64,000 nucleotides of DNA from Flavobacterium limnosediminis JC2902 (GCF_000498535.1 NZ_AVGG01000007.1:310001-374000); one strand, 5' to 3'; positions 43,586-54,379 are shown, counted from the first letter of the stretch. Notes: generated by a model not told the origin, from the letters alone. Made by a program: numbers and translations.

Positions 43586-44812
43586 ATGAAATCACTATAT
43601 ATAACTGTATTAATCTTATTTTTTAATTTTTCAGTACTGGCACAGGTTGATTCAACAAAAGTCGTAACGACACAAAAAGACACTACAAAATTAGCTTTGA
43701 ATATGGATGCAGTTTATGCACGTCCGTTTTTGAAATTAGGGAAACTTCCCATTTCCATAGGTGGTTATGTTGAAGCCAATACGAGTTATTTTGCTACTGA
43801 TGGAGTCACAGAAGGTATGTCTTTTCAGATGCCGAGAATGACATTATTTGTTTCATCCACCATCAGAAACCGAATTAAATTTTTATCGGAAATTGAGTTT
43901 GAAGAAGGCGGAAAAGAAATAAATATTGAATTTGCTTCGCTTGATGTGGAGTTACATCCACTATTCAATTTGCGTGGTGGTATTATTATGAACCCTATTG
44001 GCTCTTTCAACCAAAATCACGACGGTCCAAAATGGGAATTCATTGACCGTCCAATATCTTCAACAACCATAATCCCATCTACATGGAGTAATGTTGGTTT
44101 TGGTTTTTTCGGAAAGTATGCCAAAAATAATTTGGTTTGGGCGTATGAAGGTTATTTCTCCAATGGTTTTGATGATACGATTATATCGAATACCGAAAAC
44201 AGAACATGGCTTCCTGCTTCAAAAGAAAATAAAGAACGCTTTGAGGAAAGTTTTAACGGAGTACCATTGATTACCGCCAAGACTGCATTAAAACACAGAA
44301 AAATAGGTGAATTTGGTATTTCTTGGATGGGTGGTGTGTACAACAAATTTCAGGAAGACGGTATTCAAATTGACAAAAAACGTAGAGTGGACTTATTCGC
44401 ATTGGATTTTAACACAGTGCTCCCGAAACTAAAAACATACATCAATACGGAATGGGTTTGGGCTTATATAGATGTTCCTGACACCTATACTCAACAATTT
44501 GGCTCAAAACAAAAAGGGGGCTTTATCGATATTGTGCAACCCATTTTAAAGCGCGATGTATTGGGTTGGCAAAACAGCACACTTAATTTGGCTTTTAGAA
44601 TGGAATACACAGATTATAATGTTGGAACGTTTAAAGAAACTAACGAGAATATCCACGATGATGTAATGGCTATAACTCCGGGAATCAGTTTCAGACCCTC
44701 TTCACAAACGGTTTTCAGAATGAATTACCGCTATATTTGGGAAACAGATATTTTTGGTAATGATCCTTCGAAGACAGCTGGGATTCAATTTGGGTTTTCC
44801 ACTTATTTTTAG
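43586..44812 (+). CDS. Porin-like outer membrane beta-barrel protein
   Basis: 408 residues from MKSLYITVLILFFNFSVLAQ, a signal peptide with cleavage after LAQ. The remainder is a beta barrel with alternating aromatic strands (GGYVEANTSYF, RGGIIMNPIGSFN) and ends in an aromatic C-terminus (GFSTYF), as required by the BAM machinery. It resembles phosphate-selective porin O/P type proteins. It is co-transcribed with the di-heme and Rieske genes, so it may admit or release the substrate of that redox pair. Confidence 0.8.
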   Translation: MKSLYITVLILFFNFSVLAQVDSTKVVTTQKDTTKLALNMDAVYARPFLKLGKLPISIGGYVEANTSYFATDGVTEGMSFQMPRMTLFVSSTIRNRIKFLSEIEFEEGGKEINIEFASLDVELHPLFNLRGGIIMNPIGSFNQNHDGPKWEFIDRPISSTTIIPSTWSNVGFGFFGKYAKNNLVWAYEGYFSNGFDDTIISNTENRTWLPASKENKERFEESFNGVPLITAKTALKHRKIGEFGISWMGGVYNKFQEDGIQIDKKRRVDLFALDFNTVLPKLKTYINTEWVWAYIDVPDTYTQQFGSKQKGGFIDIVQPILKRDVLGWQNSTLNLAFRMEYTDYNVGTFKETNENIHDDVMAITPGISFRPSSQTVFRMNYRYIWETDIFGNDPSKTAGIQFGFSTYF

Positions 44813-44817
44813 TCTGA

Positions 44818-44861
44818 TTTGCATGAAAATCACCCAAGATCAGAAAAGTTTTTCATGCAAA
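44818..44861. terminator. Inverted repeat after the redox operon
   Basis: TTTGCATGAAAA (44818-44829) and TTTTCATGCAAA (44850-44861) are perfectly inverted around 20 bases, seven bases after the porin stop. There is no long T run, so it may be a rho-independent terminator of weak type or a folded 3' end shared with the convergent MerC-like gene. Confidence 0.55.
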
Positions 44862-44895
44862 TTAACTATGTTTTTCCCATGACTAATAAATTTTG

Positions 44896-45504
44896 CTAGC
44901 AACAATCTCCGTCTGCTTGTATGGGTGGACATTTTACAGTTCCGTAACTGCAATAAACGCAACAATCACCCTGTTTCGGTTTTAATACTGTTTTGCATTT
45001 TTCACATTCGTAAAAATACTGACATGCATCAGTAGGCATCATTTCTTCCTTTTTATGCCCGCAATTGGGACAAGTAATCGTAGATTTTAATTCAACCTCT
45101 TTTCCTCCATACGAAATACAGGTATTACAATTACCCTGAACTTTATTTTGATAATAATTTGCTATTGTAGCAATAAAAAGCCCAAGCATACCAGAATAAA
45201 TTAAATAGACTGCATTTTCCGATTTACTAAAATAATATGCGAAGAATATTAATATTCCACTTGGTATTGCTATTAATAAAGGATACACGCAACGATGTTT
45301 ACGGTAAGAAATGATTAAGCCAACAATTGAAATTAAAACCATTGCTTGAAAAATCCACATCGTCCATCCACCAAATAATTCAAAGCTGCCGAGTCCAAGA
45401 GCTGAAGCACCAAATGCAAATAGCGGAAAACAGCAAGGCGAAAATAGTGCTGTGAAGAAAAGTCCAATCGTACCTAATTTATCAATGTTATTAATTATTT
45501 TCAT
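44896..45504 (-). CDS. MerC-like membrane protein with C-terminal cysteine-rich domain
   Basis: 202 residues: four membrane segments in the first 125 residues with the MerC-type SPCCFPLFAFGASALGLG motif, whose cysteines bind metal, then a soluble tail with zinc-ribbon-like CPNCGHKK, CEKCK and the motif GDCCVYCSYG, and a CC end. It could bring metal such as mercury or copper through the inner membrane or deliver it to the CopA protein encoded 15 bases upstream. Last gene of the copper operon. Confidence 0.82.
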   Translation of the reverse strand: MKIINNIDKLGTIGLFFTALFSPCCFPLFAFGASALGLGSFELFGGWTMWIFQAMVLISIVGLIISYRKHRCVYPLLIAIPSGILIFFAYYFSKSENAVYLIYSGMLGLFIATIANYYQNKVQGNCNTCISYGGKEVELKSTITCPNCGHKKEEMMPTDACQYFYECEKCKTVLKPKQGDCCVYCSYGTVKCPPIQADGDCC

Positions 45505-45518
45505 TTTTGTTTTTGTTT

Positions 45519-48053
45519 TTAAATTTTTAAATTTCGTAATCTCAGGGCATTTGCAATTACTGATACAGAACTAAAAGACATTGCTAATGCGGCAATCATG
45601 GGTGATAATAAAATTCCGAATGTCGGATATAAAACGCCTGCTGCAATAGGTACTCCCAATACATTGTATATAAAAGCAAAGAATAAATTTTGCTTGATGT
45701 TTTTCATCACGGAATGGCTTAGATTTTTAGCCTTTACGATTCCCTGCAAATCACCTTTTACTAATGTAATTTTAGCACTCTCTATGGCTACATCGGTTCC
45801 GGTTCCCATTGCAATTCCTATATCGGATTGCGCTAAGGCTGGTGCGTCGTTTATTCCGTCGCCTGCCATTGCAACAATTTTGCCTTCGGATTGTAATCGC
45901 TTAATTTCTTTAAGTTTATCTTCTGGTAAACAACCGGCTTTGAAAGAACTTAAATGCAGTATATCGGCTACAGCTTTAGCAGTATTAGCATTATCGCCTG
46001 TAAGCATAATTACCTCGACTCCTTGGCGCATTAGTTCTTTAATCGCTGCTGCACTAGATGATTTAATAGCATCGGTAATCGATACAAAACCGACTGCTAT
46101 ATTATCCACTGCTATATAGGATACTGTTTTTCCTAGTTTTTGTTCGGTTATAATTCGATTTTCTATGTCATCCGAAACAACTACATTCACTTGCTCCATT
46201 AGCTTTTTATTTCCTAATGCTACTATTTTACTGTTTACTGTACCAACAACTCCTTTTCCAGTAACATTTTCAAAATCTTTAACCTCGATCAAAGAAGTGT
46301 TTTTTGTTTTAGCGTAATTTACAACGGCCTGTGCCAATGGATGTTCGCTATATTGATTTAAAGAAGCAATATTTTGCAATAAACTATTTTCGTCACTATT
46401 AGATGCATAAATTTTTTCTACTGATGGTTTTCCTTCAGTAATAGTCCCAGTTTTATCGGTTATTAAAACATCAACTTTGTTCATGTTTTCTAACGCTTCT
46501 GCATTTTTTATCAAAACACCTGATTGTGCTCCCTTACCTACCCCAACCATTACTGACATTGGCGTTGCTAGTCCTAAAGCACAAGGACACGCAATAATTA
46601 AGACTGCAACCGCATTGATGAAACCGTAAACTAATGCCGGATCAGGTCCGAATTTTGCCCAAACGAAAAATGTTAGTACTGCAATAATTACCACAATGGG
46701 GACAAAGTATTTTGAAATACTATCGGCTAATTTTTGGATTGGTGCTCTTGAGCGACTCGCATCATTAACCATTTTAATAATTTGCGACAATAGTGTTTCT
46801 GAACCAACTTTCTCGGCAACCATTACAAAAGATCTATTTCCGTTTATAGTACCGGAAGTTACCTCGTCTCCAGTTTTTTTATCTACCGGTATGGGCTCTC
46901 CGGTAATCATAGATTCATCAATAGTACTTGTGCCCTCCATGATTTTCCCATCAACAGGAATTTTGTCTCCGGGTTTTACACGTAATAAATCCCCTTTCTT
47001 AATATCATGAATGGAAATGACTTTATCCTTTCCGTTTTCCACTAAAGTTGCTTCTGTGGGCGCCAGTTTCAATAACTCTTTTATCGCACCGCTGGTTTGG
47101 CTGTGCGCTCTAGCTTCTAATAGTTGTCCCAACAAGACCAACGTGATAATTACTGTTGCTGCTTCGAAATAAAGATGAATAGTTCCGTGTTCGGTTTTAA
47201 ATTCTTCCGGGAAAACATTCGGAAACAACATCCCTACAATACTAAACACAAAAGCTACTCCGGTTCCTATTCCAATCAGCGTGAACATATTCAAATTCCA
47301 TGTGATTATTGATTTCCATGCACGGGTAAAAAACATCCAACCTGCATAGAATACAACCGGAATCGAAAGCAGAAATTGCACCCAGTTCCACTTGCTGCTG
47401 TCCATTATCTGAAACAACGGGTTGTTATGCAGCATTTCCATCATGGCGATAATGAAAATCGGAACCGTACAAAGCGTGGCAATCTTCATTTTTTTCAGCA
47501 AATCCAGATAGGTTCTGTTTTCTTCAGTATCCGTTGGTTCCATCGGAACCAAATCCATTCCGCAAATAGGACAAGAACCTGGCCCCTCTTTAATAACTTC
47601 GGGATGCATCGGACAGGTATACATTTTTGGGATGGTATCCAATTCAACCAATTTTTCCAGATTCATTCCACAAACCGGACAATTACCTGGTTTGTCATAA
47701 GTTTTATCTCCTTCGCAATGCATCGGACAATAATATTTCCCTTTGGTATTTCCGGAAACTGCCATTGTCATTTTGGAATGATGAGTATGGTGTTCAACAG
47801 ATGCTTTTTCTCTCGCGGCTTCGGATGTTTGATGGTTATGAGCTAAATTGCTCATAGTTATGGTGTAGTTACCGGCAATTGCAAGCGCTTGCTGAAGCTG
47901 TTCCGTCGGTATGTGCTTTTCCATAGTTATAGTGGCTATCGGTGGGTTTAAGGAAACTGTAGCTTCAACCCCATCAATAGTATTTAATGCATTTTCTACT
48001 TTTGACTTGCAGTTATCACATGTCATACCAGCTATATTATACGTATGTGTCAT
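45519..48053 (-). CDS. copA: Copper-exporting P-type ATPase CopA
   Basis: 844 residues. An HMA domain with GMTCDNC (C12, C15) is followed by a His-rich linker and two heavy-metal-binding domains (YCPMHCEGD...CPVCGM and YTCPMHPEV...CPICGM), then the P1B-1 core with CPC in [26 protein letters not shown] and GDGINDAP. It exports Cu+ or Ag+ from the cytoplasm. Two YHS-like metal-binding domains are more than the usual one. It lies in the copper operon between the P-loop NTPase gene and the MerC-like gene. Confidence 0.93.
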   Translation of the reverse strand: MTHTYNIAGMTCDNCKSKVENALNTIDGVEATVSLNPPIATITMEKHIPTEQLQQALAIAGNYTITMSNLAHNHQTSEAAREKASVEHHTHHSKMTMAVSGNTKGKYYCPMHCEGDKTYDKPGNCPVCGMNLEKLVELDTIPKMYTCPMHPEVIKEGPGSCPICGMDLVPMEPTDTEENRTYLDLLKKMKIATLCTVPIFIIAMMEMLHNNPLFQIMDSSKWNWVQFLLSIPVVFYAGWMFFTRAWKSIITWNLNMFTLIGIGTGVAFVFSIVGMLFPNVFPEEFKTEHGTIHLYFEAATVIITLVLLGQLLEARAHSQTSGAIKELLKLAPTEATLVENGKDKVISIHDIKKGDLLRVKPGDKIPVDGKIMEGTSTIDESMITGEPIPVDKKTGDEVTSGTINGNRSFVMVAEKVGSETLLSQIIKMVNDASRSRAPIQKLADSISKYFVPIVVIIAVLTFFVWAKFGPDPALVYGFINAVAVLIIACPCALGLATPMSVMVGVGKGAQSGVLIKNAEALENMNKVDVLITDKTGTITEGKPSVEKIYASNSDENSLLQNIASLNQYSEHPLAQAVVNYAKTKNTSLIEVKDFENVTGKGVVGTVNSKIVALGNKKLMEQVNVVVSDDIENRIITEQKLGKTVSYIAVDNIAVGFVSITDAIKSSSAAAIKELMRQGVEVIMLTGDNANTAKAVADILHLSSFKAGCLPEDKLKEIKRLQSEGKIVAMAGDGINDAPALAQSDIGIAMGTGTDVAIESAKITLVKGDLQGIVKAKNLSHSVMKNIKQNLFFAFIYNVLGVPIAAGVLYPTFGILLSPMIAALAMSFSSVSVIANALRLRNLKI

Positions 48054-48126
48054 CAGTTTAATTGTTTAAAATAATGGGATTTATAAATTATTGGATAGCT
48101 TTAGTAATGTTTATTTTTTTTCATCA

Positions 48127-48681
48127 TTAAAGATTTTTCAAAATAAAATCTACCCTTTCTTCAGCCGATAGAACCGGAACATGAACTACCGGAAAGGGTA
48201 AGGATTCGTAAACTTCGGTAATTAACTTATGAATTTTTTTTTGTGCCTGTTCATCTTCACTTCGGGCATAATCATTTTTTAATGGAAGGGAATCCAGAAT
48301 AAAAATCTTTTTATAAGAAACCATTTGTAGTGCTTTAGCTAACTTTTCATCTACCGATAGGTTTAAAAAACGATAGTAGGCAAGAGCGTCCGGAATTGCT
48401 CTATCAAGAAATACCTGAACGTTTGGTGCAATTTCATTTTCTTGTTCAATCTGCATATCCAAAACTCCCAATTGGAATTCTCTTTGGTTTTTTCTTGCTT
48501 CTTCAACTGTTCTTCCCTTTAGTCGTTGCGTGTCTAAATAATGTCTCGCATGCTCAAAAGTTGTTATGTACCCTCTTTCTTTCAGTAAATTGACAGTGGT
48601 GGTTTTACCCGAACTTGGACCTCCTGTAATGACATACCAGTTTGTTTGAATATTGGGCTTATCTATACTATCTGTATTCAT
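48127..48681 (-). CDS. P-loop NTPase (AAA_28/NadR-like)
   Basis: 184 residues, cytoplasmic. Walker A is GGPSSGKTT (G20-T28), followed by a LDRAIPDALAYY motif of nucleoside kinase-like P-loop proteins (AAA_28, related to the kinase domain of NadR). Such proteins may phosphorylate a small molecule or act as a nucleotide-dependent switch. It sits between CusB and CopA genes, so a link to metal handling is possible but not shown. Confidence 0.78.
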   Translation of the reverse strand: MNTDSIDKPNIQTNWYVITGGPSSGKTTTVNLLKERGYITTFEHARHYLDTQRLKGRTVEEARKNQREFQLGVLDMQIEQENEIAPNVQVFLDRAIPDALAYYRFLNLSVDEKLAKALQMVSYKKIFILDSLPLKNDYARSEDEQAQKKIHKLITEVYESLPFPVVHVPVLSAEERVDFILKNL

Positions 48682-48730
48682 TGTTCAAAATTAAGTTTGT
48701 TCATGTAATCCCTAAGAACCATTTTGATTG

Positions 48731-49951
48731 CTACATCTTCATTCCTTCCATTGGATCAGTACCTTTCCTAAATATATATTCACTGTTAATGGCATACGCT
48801 CCAGTAATTACAACCTTCTTAGAGGAATCAAGCTCTGATTTAATCTCTATCAATCCATTGCTTTCTATCCCTGTCTCCACCATAAGGTTTTCGAATATCC
48901 CCGGACTTTTTTCAATCCAAATGTAAGAGGCATTTTCTTCTCGGATAACCGCATCTACCGGAATAAAAATCCCTTTTTTAATTGATTGGTTTAACTTAAC
49001 CATTGCCTGCATTCCGGGTTTCAATTCCAAATTTTTATTTGGCACTTGCAATCGGATTAAAAGCAGTCGGGTATCCGGATTGATTTCGGGATTGATGAAA
49101 GAAACTTTCGCGTTCATTGTTTTATCGGGGAAATCGGTAAAAGAAACTTTGGCATTTTGTCCAAGACTAACATTTTTTGAATAGTTCACGTTTACTTGTG
49201 CTTCGAGCCAAAGATTACTTAAATCAGCCAATTTTATTATAGGGGAACCTTCCATCATATAAGTTCCTTCTGTGGCTATTATTTCTGAAATATAACCACT
49301 TGTTGTGCTGTAAAAAGTTGTATACGGTGAAATTACCTTGCTGTTTCTTATGTTCTCGATTTGTGCATTCGACAATCCGAAGAACAAAAGTTTTTGTTTG
49401 GCCGCATTTAGCATATTTTGAGCATTTTTTCCAAAATCACCCGGCATGGAAAGCTGTTTGTAAGCCGTAAAATAATCCTGTTTGGCTATGGCGATATCTT
49501 CACTGTATAAAGAATACAAAGCATCATTTTTACGCACATATACCCCAATCGTTTTAAAATAAAGCTTTTCAATTCGTCCCATTGCTCTTGCTGAAATGGT
49601 ATTGATTTTTTCTTGGTTCATTGTTAAAACTCCCGTATAGCTTTGTTCTAAGCTGTTTTGCGTTGCTGCAATTGTTTGGGTGGTAATGTTTCCCAGTTGC
49701 ATTTGCTGTTTGCTCAAACTTATTTCGTTTGCCTTAGTATCGTTGTTTTTTATTGGAGTTAGCGGCATGTGACAAATAGGACATTTTCCCGGTTTGTCTT
49801 CTTTTATTTGTGGATCCATGGAACACGTGTAGAAAGTAGTTTCTTTCCCCATATCATGTCCTGAATGGTCTTCTTTGTTTTTAGTAGTACATGCAATTAC
49901 CATCATGAATACTAATAGTACTGTAATACTGCGGTTTATCATCTTTTTCAT
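48731..49951 (-). CDS. CusB-like periplasmic adaptor with metal-binding domain (second copy)
   Basis: 406 residues. A lipoprotein signal (VIAC, C21), then a heavy-metal-binding domain (YTCSMDPQI with CPICHMPL), then the adaptor core with hairpin and lipoyl-like parts. Note that the last ligand motif reads CHM in place of CGM. It lies two bases downstream of the first CusB-like gene; the two adaptors are only distantly alike, and RND complexes may use two different adaptors. Function: connect CusA to the CusC channel and hand over Cu+ or Ag+. Confidence 0.88.
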   Translation of the reverse strand: MKKMINRSITVLLVFMMVIACTTKNKEDHSGHDMGKETTFYTCSMDPQIKEDKPGKCPICHMPLTPIKNNDTKANEISLSKQQMQLGNITTQTIAATQNSLEQSYTGVLTMNQEKINTISARAMGRIEKLYFKTIGVYVRKNDALYSLYSEDIAIAKQDYFTAYKQLSMPGDFGKNAQNMLNAAKQKLLFFGLSNAQIENIRNSKVISPYTTFYSTTSGYISEIIATEGTYMMEGSPIIKLADLSNLWLEAQVNVNYSKNVSLGQNAKVSFTDFPDKTMNAKVSFINPEINPDTRLLLIRLQVPNKNLELKPGMQAMVKLNQSIKKGIFIPVDAVIREENASYIWIEKSPGIFENLMVETGIESNGLIEIKSELDSSKKVVITGAYAINSEYIFRKGTDPMEGMKM

Positions 49952-49953
49952 TC

Positions 49954-51198
49954 TTACTCGGTTTTAATGAAGCTTTCACTGTCTATTAAATACTGTGCAT
50001 TTTTAGCTATAGTATCTTTAATGGAAATTCCGTTGATGACTTGAATATAATCTCCCATTTCAATTCCCGTTTTTATTTCTTTTGCCTTAAAGCCGTTATT
50101 CATTTTTATAAAAACTATTTTCTTGTTACCAATGCTGACGAATGCCTGTTTTTGTAACCAAGTCGCTTTAATCGGGTTAGTTTTTACGCTACCCTGCAAA
50201 CGTAAACCAATAGGTAGTTTTAATTTAGCATTATTTAAATACACCCGAATCCTATTGGATTTATCAGATGCGTTAAACTGCGTTTCTATGAAATTTATAT
50301 TTGCATTGATGCTGTTATTTTCATCTAATTCTGTAGTAATGGTAATGGGTTGATTCATTTTTAGTAATCCGTTATATCCTTGTAAAACATTAAAAACACC
50401 CCATACTTTATCGGTATTCACTAATTTAAAAACAGTTTCGCCCTTTTTTATATAGTTTCCTTCCTTCACATTTAGTATTTCGGAAGTAGCACTTGCGTTT
50501 GACATTGTATTACTATTGACCTCCATTGTTTCCGTCGCGTCAATTATGCCATAAGCAGGGCTATAAATTGAAATTACGGGATTTGCTCGTTTTGTTGCCA
50601 TTAAGGAATTAATATGATTACCGCTCATTCCGTAGAGCATTAATTTTTGTTTTGAAGCTTCAACAATGGAAGTATTAGCAGCATCATTTGAAATTAAATA
50701 AATGAAATTTTGCTGTTCCGTAAGTAATTCGGGGCTGTATAAATCAAACAGTTTTTGACCTTTAGTGACCTTTTGGTATTTGTAATTCACATACATTTTT
50801 TCAATTCTTCCACTTATTCTTGCCGCGATGTTTACGGAGGAATTTGGATCGTATGCCACAAGCCCAGGTAAATTAATTACATTGCTTATCGTTGTATCTT
50901 TTGCCATTGTGGTTTGATAATTTCCAACAATAAAATTATCCGTTGGCTTTAAAACATTTTCGATTGAATTGTTTTCTTCTGTATGATTGTTTGTAATCTT
51001 TTTTACTAAAGTCATACCGCAAATAGGACAATTTCCCGGTTTATCCCGAATAATTTCCGGATGCATCGAACAGGTATAAACCACTGCTTGTTGTTCGTGA
51101 CTGGAATGGTTATCCGATTTGGTTGCAAAATAATAGACTGCAAACCCAATCGTTACAATCGCAATGGTTATTAAGCTGTATTTTAAATATCTGTTCAT
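49954..51198 (-). CDS. CusB-like periplasmic adaptor with metal-binding domain (first copy)
   Basis: 414 residues. An N-terminal membrane anchor (about 8-26), a heavy-metal-binding domain (YTCSMHPEI, CPICGMTL, residues 41-66), then the adaptor core to the end (SESFIKTE). Gaps to its neighbours are two bases on both sides, so it is tightly placed between CusC and the second adaptor. Metal delivery to the RND pump is expected. Confidence 0.88.
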   Translation of the reverse strand: MNRYLKYSLITIAIVTIGFAVYYFATKSDNHSSHEQQAVVYTCSMHPEIIRDKPGNCPICGMTLVKKITNNHTEENNSIENVLKPTDNFIVGNYQTTMAKDTTISNVINLPGLVAYDPNSSVNIAARISGRIEKMYVNYKYQKVTKGQKLFDLYSPELLTEQQNFIYLISNDAANTSIVEASKQKLMLYGMSGNHINSLMATKRANPVISIYSPAYGIIDATETMEVNSNTMSNASATSEILNVKEGNYIKKGETVFKLVNTDKVWGVFNVLQGYNGLLKMNQPITITTELDENNSINANINFIETQFNASDKSNRIRVYLNNAKLKLPIGLRLQGSVKTNPIKATWLQKQAFVSIGNKKIVFIKMNNGFKAKEIKTGIEMGDYIQVINGISIKDTIAKNAQYLIDSESFIKTE

Positions 51199-51200
51199 AA

Positions 51201-52454
51201 TTATTTCGTTTCCAGTTGTTTTTCAATTTCAACCTGTGTTGCCAAAATAGCTTGTAATTTATCTAACGAATCCATCTGTGCCATATTTAACGCTTCCCAG
51301 GCATCGAGTACAACAAACAAATCTCCCGTATTATTTTGCCAGGCAATAATGGCAGTATCGTAGTTTTTACGCAAGGCCGGAATAATATTTTTTTCAGCTA
51401 TATCATATTGTTTTTTAAGATTTGTCAGTTCCGTTTGCATTCCTGAAATCATTCCCGACGCTTCATTCAGTATCATTTGTTTTTGCCAATTAAGACTTTC
51501 ATTTTTAATTTGAAAACTACTAATGTTGGCTTTGTTCATTTTGGTTGACCAAGGCATTGGAATGGTAACCATTCCCATTAAAGAGAATTGCTGGGGTTGC
51601 TGTCCAAAAGCAAACATATGGTCGTATTTAACTCCAAACTCCGGCAAAAACTTTGTCTTTTCGGCTTCTATTTTCAGTTGATTTAACGCCATTGTTTTTT
51701 CAATAGCTTTAATGTCACTTCTGTTTTGGGAAAGCAGCGTTGTATCGGTCTTTATCAGATTAAAATCGGTTAATTTATATGCCGAATCAATATCAAATGG
51801 GGTATTTTTATCCCTTGCCATCAGCATATTAAGCATAATTCGTTTTTGTGCTATGTCATTTTGCAGCATGACAATCATACTTTGTAATACACTGTATTGA
51901 GATTTTGCTTTGTAATATGTTGGTAGTTTGTCCATGTTATATTGATAGCGTATCTCCATACTTTTAATCATGTAGTCCAAAAGCAATAAATTATCATTGG
52001 CAATTTTTATTTTCTTATTCAGTACAATCCATTGGTAGTAATTTGTTTTTGCCAAAGCATTGAGCTGATTAATCGTATAATTTTTGTTTTCCTTTTCCAC
52101 GGAAGACATTGCGTTCATATACTTAAAATCGGCATTCAGCTTTCTGGAATTCGGTATCATTTGCGTGATTCCCAACATATAAGACCCCATTCCGGGTGAC
52201 ATTTCATCAGCCTTCCACATTTTAGAATTGTAAGGTGTCATGAAAAAACCTGTTTCGACCTGTGGTGGCATCCAGCTTTTAGCACCTTTTGCAGCTGTAT
52301 CCATACTTTGGATATCAGCGTCATACATTTTTAATTGCGGATTGTCAGTTTCTATTTTCTTCAAAACTTCATCCAACGAAAGTGTTTGAGCCCTACTTGA
52401 AGTGAGGCTTAAAATCAAACAACCTATTACGATATAATACTTATTCTTTAGCAT
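51201..52454 (-). CDS. CusC/TolC family outer membrane efflux protein
   Basis: 417 residues with a signal peptide (IGCLILSLTSSRAQ). It has the two long-helix repeats of the TolC family (ETDNPQLKMYDADIQSMD near the start and KKQYDIAEKNIIPALRKNYDTA later) and forms the channel through the outer membrane. The first 14 bases of its coding region overlap the end of the C-terminal CusA gene. The pump of the zinc module carries its own fused TolC, so this channel belongs to the copper pump. Confidence 0.9.
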   Translation of the reverse strand: MLKNKYYIVIGCLILSLTSSRAQTLSLDEVLKKIETDNPQLKMYDADIQSMDTAAKGAKSWMPPQVETGFFMTPYNSKMWKADEMSPGMGSYMLGITQMIPNSRKLNADFKYMNAMSSVEKENKNYTINQLNALAKTNYYQWIVLNKKIKIANDNLLLLDYMIKSMEIRYQYNMDKLPTYYKAKSQYSVLQSMIVMLQNDIAQKRIMLNMLMARDKNTPFDIDSAYKLTDFNLIKTDTTLLSQNRSDIKAIEKTMALNQLKIEAEKTKFLPEFGVKYDHMFAFGQQPQQFSLMGMVTIPMPWSTKMNKANISSFQIKNESLNWQKQMILNEASGMISGMQTELTNLKKQYDIAEKNIIPALRKNYDTAIIAWQNNTGDLFVVLDAWEALNMAQMDSLDKLQAILATQVEIEKQLETK

Positions 52455-54378
52455 CTAAAATTTCTATTTTACCATTTGCTTTTAGCTCGCGGAGTTTTAC
52501 CATTTCAAAAACAACTGGTGTTACTAATAAAACATAAATAGTGGACGTAATTGTACCGCCAATAAGTGGAACAGTAATAGGAAGCATTACATCGGCTCCG
52601 GTTCCTGTTGCCCAAAGAATAGGAATCAGACCAAATAATGAAACGGAAACCGTCATTAGTTTTGGTCGTAACCTTTTTGCTGATCCATCAATAATATATT
52701 GTCTCAATATTTCTTCGGTGATAACCTCATTGCTATTTCCGTATTTCTCCACCATTTTGTTCATGGATTCATTTAAATAAATGGTCATTAGCATTGCCGT
52801 TTCTATGGCCATTCCAAACAAGGCAATAAACCCGACAGCTACCGCTACAGACAAGTTAATACCATAAAAATAGACCATAAAAATTCCACCAATTAATGCA
52901 AATGGTACGGTTATCATGGTGATTAAGGCTTCTTTCATGGAACGATAGGTAAAGTATAGGATAAGGAAAATAATAACGACCACTATAGGCAATATCAGAC
53001 TTAATGTTTTGTTAGCTCTGATTTGGTTTTCCCATTGTCCGCTCCATTCCACGTAATATCCTTTGGGCATTTTAGTCATCATTGCATTTAATTTTTTCTG
53101 TGCTTCTTTTACCGTACTGCCCAAATCACGTTCACGAACATTAAACAATACACTACCTCGAAGCATTGCGTTTTCACTGTTTATCATTGGTGGTCCATCA
53201 CTTATCTTTACATCAGCAACCGTTTCCAACGGAATTGGACCAAATTGCATCGTTTGTATTTGCAATTTTTTTAAAGCGTCAAGGCTATTTCGATATTCCT
53301 GAGCATATCTTGCATTTACAGAGAATCGTTGTCTTCCTTCAATGGTTGTAGTCAGTTTCATTCCACCGATAGCCGCTTCGACAACATTATTGATATCATC
53401 AATGGAAAGTCCATATCGACCAATAACTTCTCGTTTTGCTTCAATATCTATATATTTACCACCTGTGATAGGTTCTGCATATAAATCTTTTACTCCTGAA
53501 GTACCCTCCAATGTTTTTTTGATTTTTTGAGATAAAACATCGATTGTATCTAAACTTGCACCGTAAATTTTTATTCCAACATCCGTTCGAATACCCGTAG
53601 AAAGCATGTTGATACGATTGATAATAGGCTGTGTAAAACCGTTTGTTACTCCAGGAATTTGCAGTTTATTATTTATTTCAGTGATAATATCATTTTTTGT
53701 TTTGTCCTCTCTCCATTCCGTTTCGGGTTTTAACAAAATAATAGTTTCAATCATACTTATCGGACTGTTATCGGTGGCTGTGTTTGCCCTACCCGCTTTT
53801 CCTAAAACATGATCTACTTCTGGTACTGATTTTATTAGTTTGTCCTGTACTTGCAAAATCCTTTTTGCTTCAGAATTTGATACATCCGGTAATGTTACCG
53901 GCATAAATAAAATAGAGCCTTCATCTAACGGAGGCATGAATTCCGACCCTAAACGGGTAAACATTAACACGCCAATCAGTAATGCCGCAATATTGAAACC
54001 CAATATTGTTTTACGCCATTTTAAACAAAAGGTTAATATTGGCGTATAGATTGCTTCCAGTTTGCTATTGATTGGATTTTTTTCTTCCGGACGAAGTTTT
54101 CCTTTGAGTAAGAAGCTGATTAGCACTGGTGTTAGTGTGATGGCCAAAAAAGCATCGACAATAAGAATAAAGGATTTTGTATACGCTAATGGACTAAATA
54201 ATTTACCTTCCATTCCCGTCAGAAGAAACACCGGTAAAAAAGAGGCAATTACAATGATTGTTGAATAAAAAACCCCTGGCCCCACCAATTTAGATGATGC
54301 TTCAATTATCTTGAGTTTCTCTTCTGAAGATAATGGATCCTGTTCTTTTTTGAATATTTTTAATAGTTTCTCTTTCAT
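52441..54378 (-). CDS. CusA-like RND pump, C-terminal part (split gene)
   Basis: 645 residues, starting MKEKLLKIFKKEQDP and then SEEKLKIIEASSKLVGPGVFYST, which is the region of an RND pump after membrane segment 4, with the remaining periplasmic domain and membrane segments 5-12. Its ATG lies one base after the stop of the N-terminal part in a shifted frame. Together with the upstream gene it gives a full pump of about 1074 residues, the usual CusA length. The break is in the cytoplasmic loop between the two segment groups. Confidence 0.85.
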   Translation of the reverse strand: MKEKLLKIFKKEQDPLSSEEKLKIIEASSKLVGPGVFYSTIIVIASFLPVFLLTGMEGKLFSPLAYTKSFILIVDAFLAITLTPVLISFLLKGKLRPEEKNPINSKLEAIYTPILTFCLKWRKTILGFNIAALLIGVLMFTRLGSEFMPPLDEGSILFMPVTLPDVSNSEAKRILQVQDKLIKSVPEVDHVLGKAGRANTATDNSPISMIETIILLKPETEWREDKTKNDIITEINNKLQIPGVTNGFTQPIINRINMLSTGIRTDVGIKIYGASLDTIDVLSQKIKKTLEGTSGVKDLYAEPITGGKYIDIEAKREVIGRYGLSIDDINNVVEAAIGGMKLTTTIEGRQRFSVNARYAQEYRNSLDALKKLQIQTMQFGPIPLETVADVKISDGPPMINSENAMLRGSVLFNVRERDLGSTVKEAQKKLNAMMTKMPKGYYVEWSGQWENQIRANKTLSLILPIVVVIIFLILYFTYRSMKEALITMITVPFALIGGIFMVYFYGINLSVAVAVGFIALFGMAIETAMLMTIYLNESMNKMVEKYGNSNEVITEEILRQYIIDGSAKRLRPKLMTVSVSLFGLIPILWATGTGADVMLPITVPLIGGTITSTIYVLLVTPVVFEMVKLRELKANGKIEILDAKE

Positions 54379-54379
54379 C

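Noticed and set aside
47376-47846. 156-codon frame on the + strand within copA
   Set aside because: Antisense shadow of the conserved metal-binding domains of CopA; rich in His and Phe because of the opposite strand.
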